Source: Aricia agestis (lineage: Eukaryota > Arthropoda > Insecta > Lepidoptera > Lycaenidae). Taken from it: a stretch of 64,000 bases of DNA. The notes beneath the pieces are model-generated. The model ran no database searches, was not told the DNA's origin, and worked only from the letters and a program-made list of their open reading frames with translations. Within the stretch, counting starts at the first letter, position 1. Every line of letters begins with the position of its first letter. Location of the stretch: the NCBI RefSeq assembly GCF_905147365.1, contig NC_056410.1, positions 6,981,501-7,045,500 of the forward strand, read 5' to 3'. Both the position numbers and the translations under genes were made by a program. This document shows positions 24,386 to 35,663 of the stretch, in pieces.

Positions 24386-24396
24386 TAATACCATTA

Positions 24397-25035
24397 TAAT
24401 ATTATTATACCGATAGTTATACTACAAAGTAAAAGTTATTTTGTCTATTCAATGTCAACAATATCTACATAATTACATAATTATTAATATTAATTGGATT
24501 ATTTTTATGTAACAAGGTGCAATAAAATTATTATTTCATTTAATTTATGGTAAATGAATAAATATGAACTGGTTTCTTTGAATTATTTTTAGAATACATC
24601 ATAAGAAGAGATTATAAGAAATCTCCCCTAGAATGTAGTTTCGATAGATAGATACAATCAATCGCGGGTAGCAGCCTTCGCGGTTTCGGACAGTTGTGAC
24701 CCACAAGAAACTTGTTTTTGCACTTATTTTTACGATCAATTACATAAATGTGATGATCTTGACCCAGTGACGATCTCTCTTCCTACATCAACTAGTTTGT
24801 ACGGTTACGTAAATCTAATCATCTATAACATTTTGATAAAATTGAGAACGAGTATTTGAATTTTTAGATATTGCGTTTATGATTTATCAGTTGAATTACA
24901 ATATATTTAAATATAACATTATACACTGTGCTTCCGCTGTGCTAGAAGATTTTGACCCGATAAATCGTGTTTCGTAAAAATGTACTAATATAAAAATATA
25001 ATATACAAAACATAATAGTCTTTGTTTATTTATCT
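24397..25035. other. No gene seen
   Basis: AT-rich. Nothing recognised. Confidence 0.6.
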
Positions 25036-25240
25036 ACCCATACTAATATTATAAATGCGAAAGTGTGTCTGTCTATTACCTTTTCACGCCCAAACCGCTG
25101 AACCGATTTTGCGGAAATTTGGTAGGTATGGAGATACTTTGAGCCCCGGGAAGGGGGATATAGGATGCTTTTTATCCCGGAAAAATGTATGGTTCCCGAT
25201 ATACAAATTTTGGCGCAACGGAGTTGCGAGCGTTATCTTG
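25036..25240 (+). mobile_element. Helitron family A copy
   Basis: Good body from CATACTAATATTATAAATGC. The hairpin GCGCAACGGAGTTGCG is intact, but the terminus reads CTTG in place of CTAG. Confidence 0.8.
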
Positions 25241-26385
25241 TATTAAAATATGTGTCGCTGAAATTCGTTAATCATAATATTTTTTATGATGAAAAACTAT
25301 TATAATTTTAAATATTCTCCCGAACTCTGAGGATATCTACAACAAAATCAAAATCCGTTCAGTAGTACCAGCATTAACGGGTAACTGATAGATAAAAGAG
25401 TATCTATAACATTAGAACCTTTGGAGATAATGGATGGATGGTTGTCTCCTTGCTACTAAAATATTATGTCTATTAACTTCGCCATCGATTGAAATTTGAA
25501 AAATATTTGTACAATTACGATTATATAGTTTCGAAGGTTCTGTCTCAGCAGGAGTCGGAAAGCTTTGCGACGTACACACCTACAATCAAACAGATATTGC
25601 CTAGTATATATTATAATATACAATAGGGATGATGACAAGGTCAAAGATTAGCAAACTTTGTTAAGAAAATAAAGAAATCACGGTAAAAAATAAGTACTTA
25701 TTCCCAAAATTTCAGCTTGATAGCATTTGTATTCTTTTTTTGTTATGCGCCTTCAAAGTTGGATATTCTAGTCGAATTTTTTTTCAATAAAATTTCATAA
25801 TATTTGTATACAATTCGATAACTTATGCAATTAAAATCAACTTTTGTTATGAAACCACTTTCATAAACGCAATATTTAATATACCTATCGAACAAAGTTC
25901 TCTCCCGATGCATACAAACTACGAAAGAGTGACGTCATACTTTCGTAGCACTTTGTATGGAGCGTTTCGGGCACGTCTATTTTATGAGAAGTCATTCTTT
26001 CAACGGTGTTTCTATTTTTTGAGGGTCTTTCAATTACCAATAAGAAAAAAAAATAGTCATCATGCCTATTGTCGAGTCGAACTACCAAGCTGTTATTATT
26101 TGCACTTCGTAGGCGTAATGAAAAGATGTTACGTTAGTATTGCATAGATATAGATAATAAATTATAGATCGCGTACGCAATAAAAATTACAACCGAATAA
26201 ATAAGTATTAATCATTTTATATGAAATATTATCCGAGCGTTATATTATATCGCATAAGTTCAGCAAATAATGGTAAAATTATAAGGGCTCTTCCACATGA
26301 TACAAATAGTGATTCCTAATTGAATTGCTACAATCCGCATAAAAAGTTATTTGCAATTAGGACATATTCTATAAGTAGGTACTAG
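25241..26385. other. No gene seen
   Basis: A weak inverted repeat (CATACAAACTACGAAAG / CTTTCGTAGCACTTTGTATG) at 25909-25959 may be a decayed MITE. Confidence 0.5.
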
Positions 26386-26428
26386 AAATCGAATAGTACC
26401 TACTGCATAAGTAGGTACTATTCGATTT
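26386..26428. repeat. Palindrome, 19-bp perfect arms
   Basis: AAATCGAATAGTACCTACT, a 5-nt loop, then the exact complement. Confidence 0.9.
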
Positions 26429-26440
26429 GTAGTAACTGTA

Positions 26441-26472
26441 AAAAAATGCATTCTATAAAGAATGCATTTTTT
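26441..26472. repeat. Palindrome, 14-bp arms
   Basis: AAAAAATGCATTCT, ATAA, then the exact complement, 13 bp from the previous palindrome. Confidence 0.85.
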
Positions 26473-26499
26473 ATTATTAGTGCTGATAGTGAAAAAAGT

Positions 26500-26820
26500 G
26501 GAGAAGGTAGAAAATTAATAAAGGTGAATATTATTTTTCTCCTATGCCGGTGCCCGGTGGTCTACTCTGCTTACGTCTTACAATCGATCAGGACACGATC
26601 CTGACTCCAGTTTTGCATTTTTAACCCATCTCAAAAAGTGCAAGACTCTGCTAAAGAAGTTTTCTCTTCAAAAGTTTTCAAGATCTCTTGTTGATGAAGC
26701 GTCTCGGCACGATATTGAGTGTGTGCGCAGCTTTGTCTCGGGCGATGTGGGCTCCATCCATTCGCAGACGCAACGCGGCCTTGGCCCGCGCCGCGATCGA
26801 GAGCACTCGCACTTGTGATA
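26500..26820 (+). other. GC-rich patch with overlapping open frames, unassigned
   Basis: One frame stays open for about 100 codons without an ATG and ends at TGA near 26818. A second frame has an ATG near 26694 and runs 54 codons (MKRLGTILSVCAALSRAMWA...). Composition rises sharply around 26690-26810. No family was recognised. It may be a decayed exon or TE coding fragment. Confidence 0.25.
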
Positions 26821-27041
26821 TTAAGCCCAAATTGACAAACATACCACTTACACGCTAAACTTGTTGCTCTTTGGATATACTAAACCGCTCAGGCCGTCTA
26901 TCGGCAAGTGGGCCTACTTATATTTTTTTATTTGCACAGAAAAACTTACAGCTAAACAAATCTCAGTAACGACTAAGTTAAAAACAAATAGCCATTTACA
27001 AGTTTTTACATTTAGGTAACAGTGTAGTGAGTATGTTATAT

Positions 27042-27363
27042 ATAATAATATAATACTCCCCACACCGATTTCGGTGACGGTGGCCAGTTTGCCAAGTGTG
27101 TGCGCATTATACAAGAGCACTCTCTATTCCTTCACTCTCATAACCCAGTGGGTCGGAAGACCGACACGACTGGCGAGAGATCAGGCGCAGGACCGACTTT
27201 TTACATGTCCATCCGACGCATGGATCATCTTACTTGTCAGACAATCAGGTGATCAGCCTCCATTGTCCTAACCAAACTTGGAAATAACATGTTTCCAACG
27301 CGGGAATCGATCCCACGAACTCCGAGTCGAGAGCCGCGCTCTTAACCACTAGATCACGGAGGA
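27042..27363 (-). mobile_element. tRNA-derived SINE (family T) with an internal deletion
   Basis: Same head, body and AT-rich tail as the copy at 24020-24385, but about 45 bp of the body (CATTGAAACC...) is missing near the tail. The B box reads GGATCGATTCC, mutated at its third base. Confidence 0.8.
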
Positions 27364-27391
27364 GTTTATATAACATAGCAACATCTATACT

Positions 27392-27462
27392 TGAATATTA
27401 TTAATGCAAAAGTGTGTCTGTCTGTCTGTTACCTCTTCACCACTGAACCGATTTTGCTGAAA
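27392..27462 (+). mobile_element. Helitron family A, 5' fragment
   Basis: Only about the first 70 bp remain (GCAAAAGTGTGTCTGTCTG to GATTTTGCTGAAA), then unrelated sequence follows. Confidence 0.6.
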
Positions 27463-28101
27463 GGAGAATGACCTGTAGTGGTCCAAATTTCGACTATTAT
27501 CGAGACCCATGTGTATGTTATTCATTAAATATAGAGTAACTTTCAGTATGAGACAAATTAAAAATAAGTTCTCAGTAAAAAGTTATGACCATATGAAAAA
27601 TCACTTTTTTGAGTGAAAATATTGATATAGATATTCATCTATTTTAGTGAAAACCAGGCTTTCTGATTGGTAAAAAATAAAACTCTTAAGCTTAGCATTA
27701 AATCACTAGCCTATTTTGTTTCACGTATATGAGAATACTATTTTGTGCTTGTTGGATTTCGGACTGCATTGATGTTGTAACAATAAAATATTGAAATGGA
27801 AAATAGGGGTATTTAATTAAAATTAAAACATTGTTTGTGTTTGTCTGTTTGTTAATTGTGCTCGAACTAAAGTATGGTCACAAAAATCATGAATGAGGTA
27901 ACAACCATTACCTTGGTAGTGGAATATTTTAAATCGCGACAAAATGCGAAAATAGCAAGTCAATAACAAACATTTTGTAACTTACGTTTTCGTAAACTGT
28001 ACCTACGCTTTTTGGCTCGCAAAATTTGCGCAATGTAGAGCAAGTTTTATTTAATAAGGATGCAATATTTTAGGCATCTTTGTCAAAACTTTATTGTTAT
28101 T
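27463..28101. other. No gene seen
   Basis: AT-rich. Nothing recognised. Confidence 0.6.
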
Positions 28102-28261
28102 AATGGACGCTGTTAAGCATTCGTGTACTAACCCACACAAAAATTACGTATTGAGTTATGAATGCAGTTATGTTCTTTAGATGATTTAGAACAAGACTGC
28201 ATTCAAAATTTAACGACAAAAAAATTGTGGGTTAGGACACTAATGCTTAACAGCGACCATT
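28102..28261. mobile_element. MITE (GCTGTTAAGCATT termini)
   Basis: AATGGACGCTGTTAAGCATT ... AATGCTTAACAGCGACCATT, with CTAACCCACA arms inside. Confidence 0.72.
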
Positions 28262-28837
28262 TATGATAACTCCTTAAAAGGCTTAATCGCACTCAATTTA
28301 ATCAAAACTTATTTGAATAAACTTATTCGATTTTGAACAACACAAGCCACGCCCTTTGAAAATGTTTCTATATCTATTAAAAGGTTATTTTGTTGTGAAT
28401 TGGAAAGGTTAATGCAAAAGTATCAGTATCGAGACAATGAACTAACCTTGATTTTTTCCGATTCAACTTAATATAAACCGATTAACGTACAACATAATAC
28501 CGCTTAGGCCCGGCGCACAGTTTTCACATTAAAGAGTTGATGACAGAACTGAGAAAAGTTGGAAAATTATTTCTAATACAAACGTTTTGGCTAATTATAT
28601 TATTTTTAGTCTCGTGTACTATCAATAAAAATGCTAAATCATTAGTGTGACCTTGAATTATTTTTTTTGCAAAAAGTTTAAATGAAAATAAATGAAAACA
28701 GAAAGTTTGTTGTTCACAAACATGCGAAATATAATTTTTGTATTTTTCTTATTTAGCAAAAAAATTTCAAATGCTTGTCCAAAATTAACGTCTTGCGTAC
28801 GCATCCTATACGTATACGGATACGGTTTTATACGGAG

Positions 28838-29192
28838 GCGCCTCCGTGGTCTAGTGGTATAGAGCGCGGCTCCTGACTCGGAGGTCGTGGGTTCGATTCC
28901 CGCGTTGGAAACATGTTATTTCCAAGTTTGGTTAGGACAGTGCAGGCTGATCACCTGATTGTCTGACAAGTTAGATGATCCATGCGTCGGATAGGCATGT
29001 AAAAAGTCGGTCCTGCACCTGATCTCTCGCCGGTCGTGTCGGTCTTCCGTCCCACTGGGTTATGAGAGTAAAGGAATAGAGAGTGCTCTTGTGTACTGCG
29101 CACACACTTGGGCACTATAAAATTACTCCTGCGTAGCTGGCCTGGTTTCAATGAAACCGGCCACCGTCACCGAAACCGGTGTGGGAGCTATT
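28838..29192 (+). mobile_element. tRNA-derived SINE (family T), near full length
   Basis: The A box TGGTCTAGTGG and B box GGTTCGATTCC are intact. The body ends in CCGGTGTGGGAG and a short ATT tail. It abuts the family A Helitron at 29195. A possible short duplication (TTTTATA) flanks it. Confidence 0.82.
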
Positions 29193-29194
29193 AT

Positions 29195-29393
29195 TAGTTT
29201 TATAAATGCAAAAGTGTTTCTGTCTGTCTTTTACTTTTTCACGCCTAAATCGCTGAACCGATTTTGCTGAAATTTGGTATGGAGATACTGTGAGTCTCGG
29301 AAAAGAACATAGGATACTTTTTATCCCATAAAAGTATACGGTTCCCGTGCTAGAAACGATTTTATGCGCTACGGAGTTACGGGCGTCATCTAG
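29195..29393 (+). mobile_element. Helitron family A copy
   Basis: It has the full body and ends CTACGGAGTTACGGGCGTCATCTAG-like, with CTAG at 29390-29393 followed by T. It abuts the SINE at 28838-29192. Confidence 0.78.
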
Positions 29394-29625
29394 TAAAATT
29401 TTAAATTAAGCATTTAAAATTTTTCATTATTAGACCAAAAAAATATTTAATGTACATAGAGTCAAGCCTTTAAACGAATTTTTATTAAATTGTTTGTGCA
29501 GGCCTTACTTATTCATTCAGTAAAGTGAGTTAAAGTAACCGGAAATTAATTCATAATAATATAATATTTTGGTTCCAAAGCTGACCTTTCAGTTAGTAGT
29601 GCTCACTTTTAGCTTATATACTGAA

Positions 29626-30197
29626 CTAGACGACGCCCGTAACTCCGTTGCGCCAAAATTAGGTTATCGTGCGGGAACCTTACATTTTTCCGGAATAAAA
29701 AGTATCCTTTGTCCTTTCCTAGGTCTCAAGGTATCTCCATGCCAAAGGGGTATGAAGATTTTTACATATGGAGCCTGGCCGACGTATTAACCGCCATTGT
29801 GTTTTTCCACGTTTACGAATATTTTTTTTCAAAAATGGGTAGATAACATCAATACAAACAAAAAATAATCTTGGACAAAACCGCGTAAAGTATCACATTT
29901 CGAAGATTTGAGCTGCCAAAGTTGCAATATCTTAAATTGGTAAAACTTTGGCAGCTCATATCTTCGAAAACTGACGCGTTACGTGGTTTTGTCCGAGATT
30001 ATTTTTTCTTTGTATTGATGTTAGCTATCCATTTTTGAAAAAAAATATTCGTGAACGCGAAAAAACACCATAGCGGACAGTAGGTCGGTCAAAATCTTCA
30101 TACCCCTTTCACCAAAATCGGTTCAGTGGTTTGGGCGTGAAGAGGTAACAGACAGACTGATAGACAGACACACTTTCGCATTTATAATATTAGTATT
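29626..30197 (-). mobile_element. Helitron family A split by a fold-back element
   Basis: The left part is 29626-29743, from CTAG to CCATGCC. The right part resumes at about 30107 with CACCAAAATCGGTTCAG and runs to the microsatellite and TTATAATATTAGTA. The break falls within the AAATTT of the family body. Confidence 0.8.
29744..30109. mobile_element. Fold-back element inside a Helitron copy
   Basis: The ends are AAAGGGGTATGAAGATTTT and its complement. Long inner arms (TTTGGCAGCTCA..., AAAAAATATTCGTGAACG) pair around a short centre near 29930. No clear target duplication was seen. Confidence 0.75.
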
Positions 30198-30795
30198 ACA
30201 TTGGATTACATTTAAAACTTAAAATTCTCGTCTTATGTGGGTTCAATTTTGTATGCTCACCGGACAGGTCTGAGAAGTGGTCAACGTCAATTTTTATACG
30301 CAAAATAACTTGTAGCAAACACCGCATAATCCAGAATCATGCTACCGAAGTTTTTCTAAAAGTTGAAAGTTCTGAAAGGAGGAGCGTCAGAACTCAGATG
30401 TTAACTCCTCGCTTGGTCGGAAGATCTTCCTATTGAGAAGAGGTAGAAAACTGAAAATTATATGACTGTATCTCTCTATCCACTTTAAAACTAGTAAAGA
30501 TTTTGATAGCGACAATTTTTTTTAAATTAAATATTAATAATTATTGAAGCGAGGTTTAACTTATCAATGCTGTTCTTTATTCTAATGTATAAATATGATA
30601 TATTTAAGCCTATTACGATGCCTGGACAATCAGAGGTATCAGAAAGCTGAGCCATAATTTAGCCATATCGATAAAGCCATCAACTTAGAGTTATTAGTCT
30701 TGTATCTCGTAACGCCTACTATCAACGATAGAGAGATAGCGAGCTGTCGGTATAGACTATAGTGGATTTTAAAAACCAGGAAGTGAGCTCTTTAT

Positions 30796-30981
30796 TTGTT
30801 TGTCTGTCTGTCTGTCTATTAGCAACCCTAACCCAACCCACTAAACCAATTTTGCTGAAATTTGGTATGGAGATACTTTAAGTCCCGGGAAAGGCCATAG
30901 GATACTATTTATTCAGGAAAAATGTACGGTTCCCGCGTGATAAACAAATTTTGGCGCAACAAAATTGTGGGCGTCATCTAG
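30796..30981 (+). mobile_element. Helitron family A, 5' truncated
   Basis: It starts in the GTCT microsatellite, keeps the body and ends GGGCGTCATCTAG, T. Confidence 0.75.
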
Positions 30982-31056
30982 TGTGCTGTAAAGTAGATCT
31001 TGCCTGCATCTTTGTTCGGGCAATAGTTTGGGATGAAAAAAAATTGAAGTACCTTA

Positions 31057-31409
31057 TCTATACTAATATTATAAAGCGTAAGAGTTTGTTTGTTTGTTTA
31101 AACGCGCTAATCTCAAGAACTACTGGTCCGATTTGAAAAATTCTTTCAGTGTTAGATAGCCCATATATCGAGGAAGGATATAGGCTATATTTTATCACGT
31201 TAAGACTAATAGGAGCGAAGAAATAGAGGAAAATAAGGAAAAACGGGGGAAATTATTTGATAGGGGTTCTCACGAACTACTAGAGCAACTTTTCTGTTAT
31301 TAGGCACAGATAAGAAGTAGACCACGTAAAGGATCATAGGCTATTATTGTGGACTAATTTGTCTGTGGAATATCTAATTTACGCGGGCGAAGCCGCGCGG
31401 AACGTCTAG
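31057..31409 (+). mobile_element. Helitron family F, full length (353 bp)
   Basis: It starts TCTATACTAATATTATAAAG, like family A, but the body differs. It ends with the hairpin GCGGGCGAAGCCGC, then GCGGAACGTCTAG followed by T. Confidence 0.82.
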
Positions 31410-31564
31410 TTATATTATATTCTTCAAAGTCGGTTGTCTGTCGCACGTCTTCACGCTGAAACCGCTGAACGGATTTTATCGTTTATTATGTAGATACTTT
31501 GAGTCTTAGGAAAAGAGTAAAGACATAGAGTTGCTCTAATTGATGAGAAATCTAAACACAACCC

Positions 31565-31981
31565 TAAAGCTTAAACCAAACCTACGCGACCAGGCGACTG
31601 CGAAGCGGAGCGTCAAGTTGTCAAATGTGTGTTTTGTATACAACTTGATAATGACTTGCAGATTCTGTGAGGAGGAGGATGAAACACCTATTCACCTTCT
31701 CCTCGACTGCCCTGCTCTACTACAGAGCAGGAACAGGCACCTTGGTCGCCACGAATACTCGTCCACAGAGGAAATTCGTGGCACCAACCCCAACCATATC
31801 GTTCAATTTATGAGCAGTATAGGGTTGGGGATGATACTCTAGTGCGAAGGAGTCACAATAGATCCTCATGGGTCGCAGTGACGTCAGGGCTACAGTGACC
31901 TGCCTTCTTTAAAAAAAAAAAAATACAACTTGACGCTCCGCTTCGCAGTCGTCTGGTCGCGTAGGTTTGGCCTAAGCTTTA
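31565..31981. mobile_element. Hairpin MITE (about 58-bp TIRs) interrupted by a LINE fragment
   Basis: The ends TAAAGCTTA and TAAGCTTTA open TIRs that match almost perfectly for about 58 bp (for example AAACCTACGCGACCAG, AGCGGAGCGTCAAGTTG). Without the LINE, the element would be a hairpin of about 130 bp with a loop of about 16 nt. Confidence 0.8.
31649..31922 (+). pseudogene. 5'-truncated LINE insert with poly(A) tail and 11-bp target duplication
   Basis: The frame reads MTCRFCEEEDETPIHLLLDC followed by PALLQSRNRHLG and ends in a stop at 31842. A C-x2-C-x8-H-x4-C knuckle followed by PAL is typical of the C-terminus of insect non-LTR ORF2 proteins. A UTR of about 70 nt and a poly(A) run of about 12 follow. 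ATACAACTTGA is repeated exactly at 31638-31648 and 31923-31933, as expected for target-primed insertion. The insert sits in the loop of the MITE at 31565-31981. Confidence 0.8.
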
Positions 31982-32274
31982 TGCCGACATTGGACTTACG
32001 TTCCTAAACTCCGAGGTAAAAAAAATGTGAACGGAGTACACACTGCACATCACGTACCGCGCCGTGACGTCACAAATCGGGAAAGTAGTCGCCATGTCCT
32101 CATACGTCACCGCCTTGACATTTATACACTTTTATGGAGTGAAGTTGTCGACAGTTTTAAAACCGCCCATTTATAAACTTAACATAATAATTAACCAATA
32201 TCGATGAAGTTCATTAATCGAACGAAAATCAAATTAAGAAAAGAACGCTCTGACGAATTTCGACTTTTCAAATG

Positions 32275-32962
32275 AGGCGTTCCACGCCAAGCGGACAGGA
32301 AAAAATAGTCGATGTCTCTGATTTTGATAACATTTGAGTATGTTATACCTAAACGTGTTATTAATACGTGTCCTAAATATTTTTGTAATTTATTGGCTAG
32401 ATTAAGAATGATGGGACTTTGAAACGTGACTTTTCTATTCGGCACTCAGTGCTTCAAAGGCGATTATAGATTGAAAAAATTATATATTTGAATAATGAAA
32501 CCACTGAACTTGTTACTCCCTTTAACTGCATTTTTGAAAATGAAAAAAATGCAAATCAATTTTTTTCTTGATTTTCTCAAAGAAAAAATGGTCCCTCTAT
32601 TTTGATTTTTTTTCTGGTCCCTCTTTGAGAAAATCAAGAAAAAAAATTGATTTGCAGTTTTTTCGAAGAAAAAATATTTTTTTTGGTTTTCAAAAATGCA
32701 GTTAAAAAGCTCATTTAAATGGAGTAACAAGTTCAGTGGTTTAATTTTTCAAATATATAATTTTTTTAACCTATAATCGGCTTTCAAGCACTGAGTGCCG
32801 AATTGAAAAGTCACGTTTCAAAGTCCCATCATTCTTAATCTATTCATTATATTACAAAAATATTTGGCACACGTATTAATAACACGTGTAGGTCTATTTA
32901 AATATTAAAAAAATTGGAGACATCGACTATTTTTTTCCTGTCCGCTTGGCATGGAATGCCCC
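32275..32962. mobile_element. 688-bp fold-back element
   Basis: Two arms of about 335 bp pair along nearly their whole length, from GGCGTTCCACGCCAAGCGGA and its counterpart, through AAACGTGACTTTTC, to an AAAATCAAGAAAAAA-type centre near 32610. The overlapping open frames are chance. Confidence 0.8.
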
Positions 32963-33590
32963 AATTATAATAATTTGAGGTCCGAATTTTGAGTGTGACC
33001 TTGGAAGCCTCTTTTTAATTTAAAATAAGCAACCTTTACCTTAACGATTGCAATCGTCAAATTTTAAAAACATTTTTAGTTTATTTGTTTTGAGTCAATA
33101 TAAATAATATAATAAGATTTGAGAGCCATCAGTTGATACTGAATATCTATTCTGTAGTAAGTAAAAAGATTACACAAAATTACTTACACATCTTTTTTCG
33201 CTTGTCAGAGAATCCGTGAGCTTATTCTTTGGTAAATATTTTTTCTTTTTGGAAATAAGTGAGTACTAAATTATTATTGTACTAATATAAAACGTAAATA
33301 AAAAATAAGATAGTCGAATTGTAAATCTTCTTTCTCCTTTAGGAAAAAAAATCAACGACATTAGCTATTCTTAATTATTTGATAACTTAGGCGATAGTGT
33401 CTTAGATCTGTATGTTACCTCGTCACGCTTAACCCTATGGGCCTATATATTGATGATGCAGACATAATATATAGACTTAGAGGTGTAGAACTCTATATCA
33501 AATTTCACCAAAATCGTCATCATTTCATCTTTGAACTTCGGAAAAAAAAAATATTTCTATCATGGGGAACTTGCTATAATATGTATGATA

Positions 33591-33616
33591 TCTTATATCT
33601 TTAAATGAGCAATTCT

Positions 33617-33672
<56 letters not shown>

Positions 33673-33824
33673 GAATCTCGGAATCGGCTCCAACGATTTT
33701 CATGAAATTTAGTATATAGGGGGTTTCGGGGGCGATAAATCGATCTAGCTAGGAATCATTTTTAGAAAATGTCATTTAATGCGTGTTTTATCGAATACCG
33801 AGCAAAGCTCGGTCAAACAGCTAG
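33591..33824 (+). mobile_element. Helitron family C with (TA)n expansion
   Basis: It starts TCTTATATCTTTAAATGAGC and ends with the hairpin ACCGAGCAAAGCTCGGT, then CAAACAGCTAG followed by T. A pure TA tract lies at 33619-33669. Confidence 0.85.
33619..33669. repeat. (TA)n microsatellite
   Basis: An uninterrupted TA tract of about 50 bp at a fixed internal site of Helitron family C. Confidence 0.9.
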
Positions 33825-33896
33825 TCACTATTTAATTATTATACTCTCGTAAACAAAGTTGCGTTAACGTCTTGTTTGCGAATAATTACATACCTA

Positions 33897-34093
33897 CTAG
33901 CTATTTGACCGAGCTTTCCTCGGTATTCGATAAAACAAGAATAAAATGTCATTTTTTTTAAATTATTCCTAGCTAGATCGATTTATCGACCCCGAAACTA
34001 TATAACTATATACTAAGTTTCATGAAAATCGTTGAAGCTGATTCCGAGATTCCAATTATATATTATAATATATACCGTATAGAAGATATAAGA
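33897..34093 (-). mobile_element. Helitron family C copy, tail-to-tail with the previous one
   Basis: It runs from CTAG at 33897 to AAGATATAAGA at 34093. The TA tract is short and impure here. Its 3' end faces that of the copy at 33591-33824, 72 bp away. Confidence 0.82.
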
Positions 34094-34968
34094 TAAGATT
34101 ATGTAGGGTCGACCTTGAGCTTCGGTAATTTTAATATCGGCTCATAAACATAACAATAAAAAGGTGCTTAATATCGACCTTCCGTTTTCGCCGGAAATGG
34201 GAGTACAGGAAACAGTTTTAATGTTGAGAAAGGTACAAAAAAGTTTTGCCTTTTATGTAAATAATTATTGTATACCTGTTTTTGATGCCCATTGTCCACC
34301 CATCAATATCTTGGTTTGTAACATTCAAAATATTGCAAACCAATACCATAGACAGATTAAGGATTAATACGTTATTCGTTCCAAATAATCCTAGATGTAA
34401 GCTGTTGGTTGAGCTTTACTTACCGTGACCAAATTTCATAGATATGCCTATGGGTTTGATTGATGTCACGTTTATAAGACGTATTTTAAACACATAAATT
34501 ATATAGAAAATTTGCATAAAAAATAATAGCAGAATTTACAACACTTCCTGTATATTCCTGAAACAAATAATAATGGCGTTGCTAATTGAATTCTATGCTG
34601 GTAAAAAAAAATTAGAAAATAAATTTCAGAGAAGGATTTTCTCAATTCTTTTGCTACATCAAAGAAAATGGGAAATACTGTTCGTAGCGCAGAGTTGTAG
34701 TTCTTTTGTATCTCTTTGTCAGTTGTCGATGTAATTGAGATAGAAGAGACAAAGGACGGCAGCCCTTATTACTGAATAAAGAATAGAAGAACTTCCTTAT
34801 TATAAAAACTAAAACAATTTTCTTGTAAACCATTTTCAGTTTTCAGGTAAACTTGTTTTTGTGTTGCCAACTGAAAGCTGGTTTTTATTACTCCGTGTAT
34901 ATTATTATAAATTATTTTCACTTTATTATAAGGACCAGGATAACACCTACTTCATCGTTAGGGCTGGT
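34094..34968. other. No gene seen
   Basis: AT-rich. The open frame at 34164-34367 has no recognisable feature. Confidence 0.55.
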
Positions 34969-35140
34969 TCACATTGCAACGTGACGAGACGATGCGATAA
35001 GGTTTTATATGAGCTATCCAAAATTAGTATTTAACGAGTATGACTGCTTAATGCGGATCTTAGTGCATAGTAAATAAAGTTCGGATTTGAATGGCATATT
35101 TAAAATGCATCTCGTTACGTTGCAATGTGAACTAAACCTA
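34969..35140. mobile_element. MITE (GGGCTGGTTCACATTG termini)
   Basis: GGGCTGGTTCACATTGCAAC ... GTTGCAATGTGAACTAAACC. Confidence 0.75.
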
Positions 35141-35257
35141 TAAGTAGGCAGTCCCATATTTTGTATTAAGTATCCCAAAATCTTAAAGTATTCGTATGTG
35201 AAACACCGATATTAGGCCCAGCAAGAAATACTTTCTTGATGAATATAATATAGATTA

Positions 35258-35485
35258 CTAGCTGTCCCGGCAAACATTTCTTTGCCATATGGTCGCCGTC
35301 AGTCTCGAGTTGTAATAATTTACTATTATTTATTCAACAAATGCACTTATCAATATAATAAGTACCTAGTAGCCGATTCTCAGACCCACTGAATATGCAT
35401 ATAAAATTTGGTTAAAATCAGTAAAGCCGTTTCGGAGGAGTACGCGGCCTAACATTGTGACACGAGAATTTTATATATTATAAGA
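35258..35485 (-). mobile_element. Helitron family B, internally deleted (228 bp)
   Basis: Both termini match the copy at 9851-10171. About 90-120 bp of the middle (ATGGGACGGGATGG region) is missing. Confidence 0.82.
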
Positions 35486-35581
35486 TAGAGATGTAACCTG
35501 TTTCGTCGAATGTCTTCCTTCTTAATAAAATATGGGATACAATAATTCAACTACCCTTTATGTTTATATGATTACATATTA

Positions 35582-35610
35582 TCTTATATCTTTAAAAAAC
35601 GAGCAATTCT

Positions 35611-35663
<53 letters not shown>

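Noticed and set aside
28838..28910. Functional tRNA gene
   Set aside because: The A and B boxes are good but the acceptor and anticodon stems do not fold well, and the same head occurs on other SINE copies with tails.
32464..32730. 88-codon minus-strand open frame
   Set aside because: It lies in the fold-back element and is Phe/Lys-rich from A/T runs.
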